Assembly: GCA_007120685.1 (NCBI GenBank)
Contig: SKNG01000435.1
Location: forward strand, 1 to 5,522
Direction: 5' to 3'
From: Paracoccaceae bacterium
GTDB taxonomy: Bacteria > Pseudomonadota > Alphaproteobacteria > Rhodobacterales > Rhodobacteraceae
Length of the DNA: 5,522 nt
Shown here: in pieces, positions 1 to 5,522 of the stretch
Numbering within the stretch: position 1 is the first letter of the stretch
Layout of the letters: every line of letters begins with the position of its first letter
The notes under the pieces: model-generated
Told to the model about the DNA's origin: nothing
Database searches by the model: none
Seen by the model: the letters and a program-made list of their open reading frames with translations, nothing else
Made by a program: the position numbers and the translations under genes

Positions 1-1
1 C

Positions 2-451
2 TCACGGCGCGAGATCATTCGAGAATTTTTGCTGCGTGCTTTAGGAGATGTCCCCGCGTTTGACTGGCCGGCAGAGCCAAAGCCTTTCACTATTTTATTG
101 GTGGGCGTTAATGGCACGGGGAAAACGACGACAGCGGCGAAACTGGCGTGGCGGGCCAAGCAGGATGGCAAACGGCCATTACTGGCCGCTACCGATACCT
201 TTCGGGCCGCAGGTGCCGATCAATTGCGCATATGGGCCGAACGCGTGGATTGCGATGTGGTGGCGGTGTCGGCTCGGGGTTTTCCGGCGCGACCGGCGCG
301 GGGGCCGGCGGTGCGGCTGGTGGCGGCGGTGGCGGCGGCGGGGGTGGCAGGGACTCCAGATCGACGATGGACACCGGTATCCGGTCGGCCCAGTGAAATC
401 CGTCCGGAAACACATCCTGCAGCGACAGGCTGCTGCCGTCGGCTGCGGTGA
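2..451 (+). CDS. ftsY: FtsY-type SRP receptor GTPase, internal fragment, broken on both sides
   Basis: FtsY is the GTPase receptor of the signal recognition particle at the inner membrane. The frame is open from base 2 (SRREIIREFLLRALGD, like the end of the helical N domain), so the TTG at 29 is unlikely to be a true start. The P-loop GVNGTGKTTT is encoded at 104-133; 'GVNG.GKTT' is the FtsY form rather than the Ffh form (GLQGSGKTT). DTFRAAGADQL follows at 194-226, then an IWAERVDCDVVA stretch, as in FtsY. FtsY resemblance ends at about 265. The remaining codons up to the stop at 449-451 (SARGFPARPA onward) are the antisense of the RTX gene's proline-rich linker and should not be read as FtsY. 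The G3 (DTAGR) and G4 (TKLD) motifs are absent, so no working GTPase is encoded here. This stretch looks less GC-rich and uses more TTA, ATT and TTT codons than the rest, suggesting a different source. FtsY identity is firm for 2-265; the 3' part is artefactual. Confidence 0.75.
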   Translation, partial: SRREIIREFLLRALGDVPAFDWPAEPKPFTILLVGVNGTGKTTTAAKLAWRAKQDGKRPLLAATDTFRAAGADQLRIWAERVDCDVVAVSARGFPARPARGPAVRLVAAVAAAGVAGTPDRRWTPVSGRPSEIRPETHPAATGCCRRLR

Positions 452-1817
452 TGACAACCTCCTGGTCGCGATAGAGAATGCGCCCGCCGTTCGAACGCTC
501 GACGAAGCTTAGTTGCGACGGATCCCGCAGCATCGGCCAGTCGGACAGGTCAATCCGGTCGGTCCCGGCCCGGAAATCGCGGATATGGGTGACGCCGCTG
601 CCTGCGCGCATCACGAAAAGATCGCTTCCCGCGCCGCCACGCATGTCGGTCGCGCCCGGACCGGCGACCAGAATGTCGTTCCCGGCCCCGCCCGAAAGAC
701 TGTCGCGGTCCGCCGTGGCGATCAGCAGGTCATCGCCCGCCGTACCAGTGATGCTGCGCGCCTGGGCGGCGCTGCCGGAAACCACCGTGCCCCCGGAATC
801 GAAGGGCATCGACAAATGCGTGACACCGCTGTCGCGCTGCGAGCCGGCAAAGACATGCAGGCGGTCGCCGTTCAGGGCCATTTCCAGCGCCGAGACATTG
901 TGCAGCGCGGTCAGCCCGTTATCGCCCACCGTATCCAGCGTCACCAGCGTGCCGCCCGGCAGCAGGGCGAAAACCGTCACGCCATGATCCCCGCCGCCCG
1001 CCGCCACGAAGGCCCGGTCGCCATCGGACACTGCGGCCAGCGCCTGTACCGAGGCAAAGCGCGTGGCGCCGGTATCGAGCACGTGATCAACAGGCTGCAG
1101 CGCGCCGTTTGCATCGACCTCGATCACGGTCAGCGAAGATGTGGCGGCTCCGGCAACCACGGCATAGGTACTGCCGCCGACCTGCACCACCTCCATCGCC
1201 GTCGGCGCCGCGATGGGCACGGCATTGGCGGTGCCAACCGCATCGCGCGGGTCCAGCCGGCCGTTCGCGGGATTGCGCTGAAAGCTTGACAGGCTGTCAT
1301 CGGCCGCGCTGAGGGCCAGAACAAACTCGCGCCCGTCGACCACGGCGCTGTCCAGACTGACCACCTGCTCGGGCCGATGACTGGCCGGAAACAACGGCAA
1401 GGGCCGCTCGTCCATCGTGACCAGGGTGGCCAGAACGCCATTGCCGATATCGGCGGCAAGCGCGGCCGCGTCGTCCCAGTCGATGGCGCGGCGCGCGCCG
1501 ATCTCGCCGGTGCCATTGATCTGGAACGCCATCACCCCGCGCTCGTTCGTGCCGACCGCCAGCATCGAGGCATCGCCGTTGCGCACTACCGAGAGGTTTT
1601 CTTCCACCGCCCGGGTCATGTTGTCCGGGAACAGCCGGGTGGACCCGTTGGACAGCGACCCGTCCTCGTTGATCCGGTATCCGGACAAGCCGCCGTTGCG
1701 TCCGGTGGTCGCGTAGAGGAACGAGCCGCTGCCATTCTGATAGGTCACGAACGCATCGATGCCGCCATCGAGCAGATCGACGCCAGTTCCCGTAACACCG
1801 CCGATACTCAGCCGCAT
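189..1817 (-). CDS. Secreted beta-propeller protein with RTX calcium-binding repeats, C-terminally disrupted
   Basis: The gene starts at the ATG complementary to 1815-1817. AAAGG (complement of 1825-1829) lies 7 nt upstream as a good ribosome binding site. Residues 33-345 hold about seven degenerate repeats shaped like 'YA..G....L..F.....G.L', starting near residues 33, 84, 126 (weakest), 163, 216, 267 and 318. This is the spacing expected of a seven-bladed YVTN/lactonase-like propeller. Residues 358-402 contain three RTX-type nonapeptides (GTAGDDLLI, GGAGNDILV, GGAGSDLFV), followed by DFRAGTDRIDLSDWPML. Residues 491-500 are ten prolines, and the Pro/Ala-rich linker runs to about 520. There is no N-terminal signal peptide, which fits type I secretion with a C-terminal signal. 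That C-terminus is missing, because residues 521-542 are antisense to ftsY. The genuine coding part is about 258-1817. The gene is divergent from the polysaccharide genes. A role in Ca2+-dependent binding or surface-polymer interaction is inference; no catalytic motif was recognised. Confidence 0.85.
   Translation of the reverse strand: MRLSIGGVTGTGVDLLDGGIDAFVTYQNGSGSFLYATTGRNGGLSGYRINEDGSLSNGSTRLFPDNMTRAVEENLSVVRNGDASMLAVGTNERGVMAFQINGTGEIGARRAIDWDDAAALAADIGNGVLATLVTMDERPLPLFPASHRPEQVVSLDSAVVDGREFVLALSAADDSLSSFQRNPANGRLDPRDAVGTANAVPIAAPTAMEVVQVGGSTYAVVAGAATSSLTVIEVDANGALQPVDHVLDTGATRFASVQALAAVSDGDRAFVAAGGGDHGVTVFALLPGGTLVTLDTVGDNGLTALHNVSALEMALNGDRLHVFAGSQRDSGVTHLSMPFDSGGTVVSGSAAQARSITGTAGDDLLIATADRDSLSGGAGNDILVAGPGATDMRGGAGSDLFVMRAGSGVTHIRDFRAGTDRIDLSDWPMLRDPSQLSFVERSNGGRILYRDQEVVITAADGSSLSLQDVFPDGFHWADRIPVSIVDLESLPPPPPPPPPPAAPPAPAPVAPENPEPTPPPHRNPRVRPICAIDRHLRPERYR
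254..268. other. Junction between ftsY fragment and the 3' end of the RTX gene
   Basis: Left of this point the + strand reads as FtsY (ending DVVA). Right of it the - strand reads as a proline-rich linker (PEPTPPP, residues about 514-520 of the RTX protein). The shared stretch GTGGTGGCGGTG fits both: Val-Val-Ala-Val forward and a proline run in reverse. On the - strand, residues after 520 (HRNPRVRPICAID) lose the proline-rich character and are simply the antisense of ftsY. Both genes therefore lose homology at the same place, as expected of a join between two unrelated sequences at a short GC-rich microhomology. Whether it is an assembly chimera or a genomic rearrangement cannot be told from the sequence. 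Confidence 0.7.
318..347 (-). repeat. Polyproline-coding GGC/GGT triplet tract
   Basis: On the + strand this is a run of GGN triplets (GGTGGCGGCGGTGGCGGCGG and on). It encodes ten consecutive prolines (residues 491-500) in the minus-strand RTX protein. It forms the start of the linker between the RTX module and whatever domain followed. Such low-complexity GC-rich tracts are prone to slippage and to assembly errors, which matters because a chimeric-looking junction lies about 50 bases away. Confidence 0.85.
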
Positions 1818-1855
1818 GCCACACCCTTTCCTTCACCCGCGCCGACCCTGCCCGC

Positions 1856-1883
1856 CGCTTTCGCTGGCGGCTGCCCGAAAGCG
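1856..1883. promoter_or_regulatory. Stem-loop in the leader of the RTX gene
   Basis: CGCTTTCG (1856-1863) and CGAAAGCG (1876-1883) form a perfect 8-bp inverted repeat around a 12-nt loop. It lies 38 nt upstream of the RTX gene's start codon, so it would be in that gene's 5' leader if transcription starts further right. There is no T-run after it on either strand, so it does not look like an intrinsic terminator. It could be an operator or an mRNA structure; function is unknown. Confidence 0.4.
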
Positions 1884-1914
1884 TGGCGAAAACGCGGCGT
1901 TCGTCTTGGATTTT

Positions 1915-1930
1915 CGGCGATTTATCGCCG
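1915..1930. promoter_or_regulatory. Near-perfect 16-bp palindrome between divergent genes, candidate operator
   Basis: CGGCGATTTATCGCCG consists of two perfect 7-bp arms (CGGCGAT / ATCGCCG) around a central TT. It sits near the middle of the 207-bp divergent region. The small centre and symmetry fit a dimeric DNA-binding protein site at least as well as a hairpin. No known regulator's consensus was recognised. Confidence 0.4.
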
Positions 1931-1955
1931 CCTAGGGGCTTTGCGGGGGCACAGG

Positions 1956-1978
1956 GGTTGACCAGCCATTTGACAACC
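1956..1978. promoter_or_regulatory. Interrupted inverted repeat overlapping TTGAC-type hexamers upstream of the glycosyltransferase
   Basis: GGTTGAC (1956-1962) and GACAACC (1972-1978) are inverted arms matching at 6 of 7 positions with a 9-nt spacer. The segment also carries TTGACC (1958-1963) and TTGACA (1970-1975), which resemble sigma-70 -35 elements facing the + strand genes. No convincing -10 hexamer at 16-18 bp was found, so a promoter here is only possible. A dyad overlapping a -35 element would be a natural place for regulation of the polysaccharide genes. Confidence 0.35.
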
Positions 1979-2024
1979 TGCCTCATTTATGGGCTCTCGC
2001 GCGCATGGCACAGGTACACCGATC

Positions 2025-3095
2025 ATGAACAAGGCAACGGCGCTGGATCTGACACCCCATGCACAGGTCGTGGCACCAAGGACGATGCCCGCCGGGCGCC
2101 GCTTGGTGGCGGTCGTGGTCGCGCACAACCGCCTGGAGCATCTGAAGGCAACCCTTAATGCGCTGCTCGATTCCCCGCCCGCCCTGCTGGCCGCCGTGCT
2201 GGTTGTCGACAACGCCTGCGACGATGGCACCGGGGCCTGGCTGGCCACCGTGCAGGACCCGCGCCTGCATGTGATGCGCAGTTCGGTCAATCTGGGCGGC
2301 GCCGGCGGTTTCGAGACAGGGCTGCGCCACGCGGTGGCAGAGCTGTCACCGGACTGGCTGGTGGTCATGGACGACGACGCCCGCCCCACCCCCGGCGCGC
2401 TGGCTGCGTTCCATGCCATGGATCTGGACAGCTGGGATGCGGTTGCCGGCGCGGCCTATCATCCGGACGGCTCGATCTGCGAAATGAACCGGCCCACCTT
2501 CAACCCGTTCTGGCATCGCCGGGTCTTTTTTCGGTCCCTGTTCGGCGGTGGGCGCGATGCGTTCCATCTGGGCAGTGAGGATTACGCCCGCACCGGGTTG
2601 CGCCGCGTCGATGGCGCGTCATTCGTGGGGCTGTTCCTGAATGCGCGGGTGTTCGAGCGGGCCGGTTTTCCGGAAGGCCGGCTGTTCCTTTATGGCGACG
2701 ATGCGATCTTCACCATGCGCCTGACGCGTTCCGGCCATCGCATCGGTTTCTGCCCGTCGTTACGTTTCGAGCATGACAGCAGCACCTATTCCGCACAGGA
2801 TCCGCGCATTCGTCCGCTGTGGAAGGTCTATTATTATCACCGGAACCTGCTGATCCTCTATCGTCTTGCTTCCGGGCCGTTCTTCCTGCCGGTGGCGTTG
2901 TTCTACATGCCACGCTGGATTGCCAGGGTGCGCCATCACCGCGGCGAGCGCCGCCGGTATCTTACCCTGCTCATGCATGCCATCCGTGACGGACTGTTGC
3001 GACGCACCGACAAGTCCCATGCCAGCGTCCTTGCCCTTGGGACGCCGGAAACCGGGCGCGCGTCAGAGGCCGGGGACCTGGCAGAGAAGCATTGA
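2025..3095 (+). CDS. Family 2 (GT-A) glycosyltransferase, GlfT1/rhamnosyltransferase-like
   Basis: The protein should transfer a sugar from a nucleotide-sugar donor to a growing polysaccharide on the cytoplasmic face. Counting from ATG 2025 (356 aa), VVVAHNR at 30-36 and LVVDN at 59-63 form the nucleotide-binding core. NLGGAGGF at 89-96 is the 'N.GGAGGF' motif typical of galactofuranosyl- and rhamnosyl-transferase-like GT2 enzymes. VVMDDDA holds the metal-binding DDD at 116-118. YGDD at 223-226 is in the catalytic-base region and EHD is at 249-251. A hydrophobic stretch (GPFFLPVALFYMPRWIA, about 284-300) near the C-terminus suggests membrane contact. The ATG at 2025 has AGG at 2012-2014, 10 nt upstream; an in-frame ATG at 1989 (12 residues longer) has no visible ribosome binding site and adds an unconserved-looking tail. 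The gene is divergent from the RTX gene and followed 136 bp later by the kpsE-like gene. Donor and acceptor cannot be read from sequence. Confidence 0.9.
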   Translation: MNKATALDLTPHAQVVAPRTMPAGRRLVAVVVAHNRLEHLKATLNALLDSPPALLAAVLVVDNACDDGTGAWLATVQDPRLHVMRSSVNLGGAGGFETGLRHAVAELSPDWLVVMDDDARPTPGALAAFHAMDLDSWDAVAGAAYHPDGSICEMNRPTFNPFWHRRVFFRSLFGGGRDAFHLGSEDYARTGLRRVDGASFVGLFLNARVFERAGFPEGRLFLYGDDAIFTMRLTRSGHRIGFCPSLRFEHDSSTYSAQDPRIRPLWKVYYYHRNLLILYRLASGPFFLPVALFYMPRWIARVRHHRGERRRYLTLLMHAIRDGLLRRTDKSHASVLALGTPETGRASEAGDLAEKH

Positions 3096-3105
3096 CGGGC
3101 ACGAT

Positions 3106-3183
3106 GGCGCCGCGTCTGCTGATCACTTATGCCACAGGCACATGCATACCGGGCCGTCCCGGCTGGCATCTTGCGCCTTTTTT
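3106..3183 (+). terminator. Possible weak or branched terminator after the GT2 gene
   Basis: The gap between the GT2 gene and the kpsE-like gene holds nested inverted repeats: GGCGC 3106-3110 with GCGCC 3173-3177, ATGCC 3129-3133 with GGCAT 3165-3169, and CCGGG 3149-3153 with CCCGG 3158-3162. Six T residues follow directly at 3178-3183. The outer stem is short and the loop long, so this is not a textbook intrinsic terminator. It could partly separate the two transcription units or only process the mRNA. Confidence 0.3.
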
Positions 3184-3231
3184 CGGTAACGAGACGACAA
3201 GATTACATGTGTGAGCCGGAAAGGCCGCCAA

Positions 3232-4455
3232 GTGACGCAAGTTGAACCCATCAGGCCGCCACAGGGCGCACCCGCCAAGAACAACAAGACCAACAGGCCG
3301 GCGAAGAGCGATGAGACTCGGGTTCGCCCCGTCGCCAAACGTGCCCATGTCCGCAAGCGGCACCGGTTTCTGGTCTTTTCGCTGATCGCCTTGCTGCTGC
3401 TGCCGCTAGCTGCGGCGGTCACGTATCTTTATACCTTTGCCGAAGACCAGTATGCGTCGAACGTGGCCTTCACCATCCGGCAGGAAGAAACCGGCTCGGC
3501 CACCGAGCTCCTTGGCGGGCTCTCGGCACTGATGGGCGGCAGCGGCACATCGAATACCGATGTGCTGTTCGAATTCATCCAGAGCCAGGAAATCGTGGAG
3601 CGGGTGCTGCAGCATGTCGACCTGCAGGAGCACTATGAGCAGTTCTGGTCCACCGACCCGGTCTTTTCCATCTGGCCCGGCGCCACGATCGAGGACCTGC
3701 TGTGGTTCTGGCGCCGGGCTGTGCGCGTTACCTATGACCGGAATTCCGGGCTGATAGATGTTCAGGTGCGGGCGCGCGACCCGCAGACCGCGCAGCGCAT
3801 TGCGCAGGCGATCGTCAGCGAAAGCGAGACGATGATCAACGCGCTCAACGAGGCCGCGCGACGGGAAACAATGGCCCATGCAGAGCGCGACCTGCAAGAT
3901 GCCTTCACCCGGCTACGCACTGCCCGCGAGGAACTGGCAGAGTTTCGGGCCCGCACCCAGATCGTCGATCCGCAGGCTGATATCCAGGGGCGGATGGGCG
4001 TGCTGAACAACCTGCAGCAACAGCTTGCCGAGGCATTCATCGATTACGACCTGCTGCTGCAGATCACCAGCGAAACCGACCCCCGCGTCAGACAGGCGCA
4101 GCGTCGGATCGAGGTGATCCGCGAGCGCATCGCCCAGGAACGGCAGACCTTTGCCACCGAGAACATCACCGTGATGGATACGGACTATCCGCGGCTGCTG
4201 GCGCAGTTCGAAAGCCTGCAGGTCGATGTGCAGTTCGCCCAGCAGACCTATGCCGCTGCACTGACCGCGCTGGACGCGGCGCGCTCGAATGCCGCGCGGC
4301 AGAATTTCTTCCTGGCGACATTCATCAGACCGACCCTGGCACAACGGGCCGAATATCCGCAGCGGGCCATGCTCAGCATGCTGATCGCGCTTTTCCTGCT
4401 CTTGGGTTGGTCGATCCTGGCCCTTATCTACTACAGCATCCGTGACAGGAACTGA
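3232..4455 (+). CDS. kpsE: KpsE/CtrB/BexC-like capsule polysaccharide export inner-membrane protein
   Basis: This is a polysaccharide co-polymerase/export protein that spans the periplasm and connects the KpsMT ABC exporter to the outer-membrane channel. From GTG 3232 it is 407 aa, close to KpsE/CtrB size. It has a basic, Pro-rich cytoplasmic N-tail, a first membrane segment at about 46-68 (FLVFSLIALLLLPLAAAV), and a periplasmic domain with 'DVLFEFIQSQEIVERVL' and 'VRVTYDRNSGLIDVQVRA'. A long alpha-helical/coiled-coil region follows at about 205-350, rich in Ala, Arg, Glu and Gln. A second membrane segment lies at about 379-401, and a short RDRN tail follows it, giving the expected two-TM topology. 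GTG 3232 is preferred because GGAAAGG (3218-3224) lies 7 nt upstream; the GTG at 3211 is in frame (7 residues longer) but has no good ribosome binding site. The kpsT-like gene follows after 58 bp. There is no sign of the cytoplasmic tyrosine-kinase domain found in Wzc-type proteins. Confidence 0.9.
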   Translation: MTQVEPIRPPQGAPAKNNKTNRPAKSDETRVRPVAKRAHVRKRHRFLVFSLIALLLLPLAAAVTYLYTFAEDQYASNVAFTIRQEETGSATELLGGLSALMGGSGTSNTDVLFEFIQSQEIVERVLQHVDLQEHYEQFWSTDPVFSIWPGATIEDLLWFWRRAVRVTYDRNSGLIDVQVRARDPQTAQRIAQAIVSESETMINALNEAARRETMAHAERDLQDAFTRLRTAREELAEFRARTQIVDPQADIQGRMGVLNNLQQQLAEAFIDYDLLLQITSETDPRVRQAQRRIEVIRERIAQERQTFATENITVMDTDYPRLLAQFESLQVDVQFAQQTYAAALTALDAARSNAARQNFFLATFIRPTLAQRAEYPQRAMLSMLIALFLLLGWSILALIYYSIRDRN

Positions 4456-4486
4456 CCCGCCGCCGCCGCATTAAAGCGGGCGGGTC
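4454..4486 (+). other. Stem-loop at the kpsE stop codon, upstream of kpsT
   Basis: GACCCGCC (4454-4461), overlapping the TGA stop, pairs perfectly with GGCGGGTC (4479-4486). An inner CGC/GCG pair closes an ATTAAA loop at 4470-4475. No T-run follows, so it is unlikely to terminate transcription. An intercistronic role in mRNA stability or in tuning KpsT relative to KpsE is possible, but untested. Confidence 0.4.
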
Positions 4487-4513
4487 GGAAGGCTGAAACC
4501 GGAGTGCATGACC

Positions 4514-5170
4514 ATGATCCGCCTCAAAAACCTTAGCAAGGGGTTCTGGTACCAGGGCGAATACCGGACCGTTTTCGACAGGCTGGACATCAAGCTGCCC
4601 AGCGGCAAGTCGCTGGCCCTTCTGGGCGGCAACGGCGCGGGCAAGTCGACCCTCTTGCAGATCATCGCAGGCAACATGCGTCCAGACTCCGGCTCGGTGC
4701 GGAGCGACGGCTCGATCTCCTTCGTCGTAGGCTTCGGCGGCAGTTTCCACAAGGATCTGACCGGCGCCCAGAACACGCGCTTCCTGGCCCGGATCTATGG
4801 TGTCGACACCGACGAACTGGCTGATTTCGTGCAGGATTTCTCCGATATCGGCAAGCATTTCCACATGCCGATGCGGACCTATTCCTCGGGGATGAAATCG
4901 CGGCTTACCTTCGGCATCTCGATGGGCATTCCCTTTGACACCTATCTGGTGGACGAGGTCACGGCGGTGGGCGATTCCCGTTTCAGACGCAAGAGCAAGG
5001 CCGTGTTCCGCGAACGGATGAAAACATCGAGCGCCATTCTGGTGAGCCATAACAAGAGTGACCTGAGGAATTTCTGCGATGCGGGCATCGTGCTCAGCGA
5101 CGGGCAACTTCGATACTATGACGACCTGGACGAGGCGATCGATTTTCACGAGCATCTCATGGCCTCTTGA
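4514..5170 (+). CDS. kpsT: KpsT-like polysaccharide ABC exporter ATPase
   Basis: This is the ATP-hydrolysing subunit of a capsular polysaccharide exporter; it acts on the cytoplasmic face with a KpsM-type permease. From ATG 4514 (218 aa, the normal length for KpsT) it shows Walker A GGNGAGKST at 38-46, signature YSSGMKSRL at 123-131, Walker B TYLVDE at 143-148, the D-loop region AVGD at 151-154 and H-loop VSHN with His179. 'YLVDEVTAVGD' and 'TYSSGMKSRL' are the forms I recall from KpsT/BexA/CtrD proteins. It lacks the C-terminal carbohydrate-binding domain of the long O-antigen Wzt proteins. The Q-loop region (FVVGFGGSF, then LTG) carries no glutamine, which I recall also for KpsT. Start choice: GGAG at 4501-4504 is 9 nt from ATG 4514 but only 3 nt from ATG 4508, so 4514 is preferred (MIRLKNLSK also matches family N-termini). 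No permease gene is adjacent in this window. Confidence 0.93.
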   Translation: MIRLKNLSKGFWYQGEYRTVFDRLDIKLPSGKSLALLGGNGAGKSTLLQIIAGNMRPDSGSVRSDGSISFVVGFGGSFHKDLTGAQNTRFLARIYGVDTDELADFVQDFSDIGKHFHMPMRTYSSGMKSRLTFGISMGIPFDTYLVDEVTAVGDSRFRRKSKAVFRERMKTSSAILVSHNKSDLRNFCDAGIVLSDGQLRYYDDLDEAIDFHEHLMAS

Positions 5171-5175
5171 TCACC

Positions 5176-5240
5176 GGCGCCCGGCCTGACACAGAGCGTC
5201 CGGTTCCTTTCTGCCGAGCGACCGGCACGCCGAGGGCGCC
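5176..5240 (+). promoter_or_regulatory. Inverted repeat in the kpsT-GT4 gap, overlapping the ribosome binding site
   Basis: GGCGCCC (5176-5182) and GGGCGCC (5234-5240) are perfect 7-bp arms spanning most of the 75-bp gap. A weaker inner pairing (GCGT.CGGT against ACCG..ACGC) also falls in the gap. The right arm overlaps GAGG (5232-5235), the only ribosome-binding-like sequence before ATG 5246. If formed in mRNA, the stem could limit initiation of the next gene. GC-rich sequence makes chance pairing likely. Confidence 0.25.
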
Positions 5241-5245
5241 CTGAC

Positions 5246-5522
5246 ATGCGTATTCTCTTCTACAACTGGGTAGACCACCTTGACCGCCAGCAACGCGGCG
5301 GCGGCGTGGCCGTGTATCAGCGCAATCTGATTGCGGCACTCACGGCCGTGCCCGGTGTGCAGGCTGCCGCATTGACGTCTGGGCTGGCCCATGACCTGCG
5401 CCCCGGCCCTCCGCGCTGGGCGCCCGTCGCCACGGGTCCGGAAAGGGAGGCCGCGCGCGGCTACGAGATCGTCAATTCCGGGCTGCTGGCGCCCGGGCAT
5501 TCCGATTACGGCAGCCCGGCGC
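5246..5522 (+). CDS. Glycosyltransferase, GT4-like N-terminus, cut by the right edge
   Basis: The frame opens at ATG 5246 and runs without a stop to the window end (92 complete codons). The N-terminus MRILFYNWVDH followed by RGGGVAVYQRNLIAAL (residues 17-32) is the usual opening of retaining GT-B family 4 enzymes, where the 'GG(G/V)...Y..NL' loop lies in the acceptor domain. Residues 73-91 (YEIVNSGLLAPGHSDYGSP) fit the same fold. The donor-binding domain with the E-X7-E motif lies beyond the window, so the class is provisional. GAGG (5232-5235) lies 10 nt upstream of the ATG. It follows the kpsT-like gene by 75 bp in the same direction, probably in one operon, and would add a sugar to the exported polysaccharide. 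Confidence 0.75.
   Translation, partial: MRILFYNWVDHLDRQQRGGGVAVYQRNLIAALTAVPGVQAAALTSGLAHDLRPGPPRWAPVATGPEREAARGYEIVNSGLLAPGHSDYGSPA

Noticed and set aside
318..347. GGC/GGT triplet tract as a CRISPR or tandem-repeat locus
   Set aside because: It is simply a polyproline codon run within the RTX gene; there are no spacers or longer repeat units.
513..1289. A 258-codon + strand open frame, and others at 1377-1961 and 478-987, opposite the RTX gene
   Set aside because: They lie antisense to a well-supported gene, have Arg/His/Gly/Ala-rich low-information translations and no recognisable domain; they are typical shadows of high-GC coding DNA.
1297..1986. A 229-codon minus-strand frame overlapping the RTX gene start
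   Set aside because: It is Arg-rich and out of frame with the propeller repeats; the RTX frame has the better ribosome binding site and conserved modules.
1989..2024. Upstream ATG 1989 as start of the GT2 gene
   Set aside because: There is no ribosome-binding-like sequence before it, while ATG 2025 has AGG at a usable distance; the extra 12 residues add nothing recognisable.
2523..2530. T-run (TCTTTTTT) inside the GT2 gene as a terminator
   Set aside because: It encodes Val-Phe-Phe in frame and has no stable stem immediately upstream.
4424..5155. A 243-codon minus-strand open frame over the kpsT-like gene
   Set aside because: It is wholly antisense to a gene with intact Walker A, signature, Walker B and H-loop motifs; its translation shows no family features.

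Overview
The window looks like part of a capsule or exopolysaccharide locus from a GC-rich alphaproteobacterium, most likely of the Rhodobacterales type. The evidence is high-GC coding bias, KpsE and KpsT homologues, and an RTX module ending in a 'DFRAGTDRIDLSDW' strand that I associate with secreted calcium-binding proteins of that group. This placement comes from remembered family features, not from a search.

Layout. (1) Bases 2 to about 265 encode the middle of an FtsY-type SRP-receptor GTPase, on the + strand and open at the left edge. It has G1 and the DTFRAAG segment, then stops resembling FtsY. (2) At about 254-268 the sequence passes into the proline-rich linker of a minus-strand gene. 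That gene (from 1817 leftwards) encodes a beta-propeller followed by RTX calcium-binding repeats; its natural C-terminus is missing. The two genes meet tail to tail at a GC-rich 'GTGGTGGCGGTG' stretch and both are broken there. This means either an assembly or cloning chimera or a real rearrangement. (3) Bases 1818-2024 are a divergent intergenic region with three inverted repeats. (4) From 2025 to the right edge, four + strand genes follow: a GT2 glycosyltransferase, a KpsE-like inner-membrane export protein, the KpsT-like ATPase, and the start of a family-4-like glycosyltransferase that runs off the window.

How the genes work together (inference from families). The glycosyltransferases would build a polysaccharide on the cytoplasmic face. 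KpsT would power an ABC exporter whose permease (KpsM) is not in this window. KpsE would link the inner-membrane exporter to an outer-membrane channel. The divergent RTX propeller protein is probably a calcium-binding secreted or surface protein sent out by a type I system. Its position suggests, but does not prove, a link to the polysaccharide layer.

No tRNA, rRNA, CRISPR array, insertion sequence or phage feature was seen. The most unusual points are the ftsY/RTX junction and the seven-repeat propeller plus RTX plus polyproline architecture beside a capsule locus.
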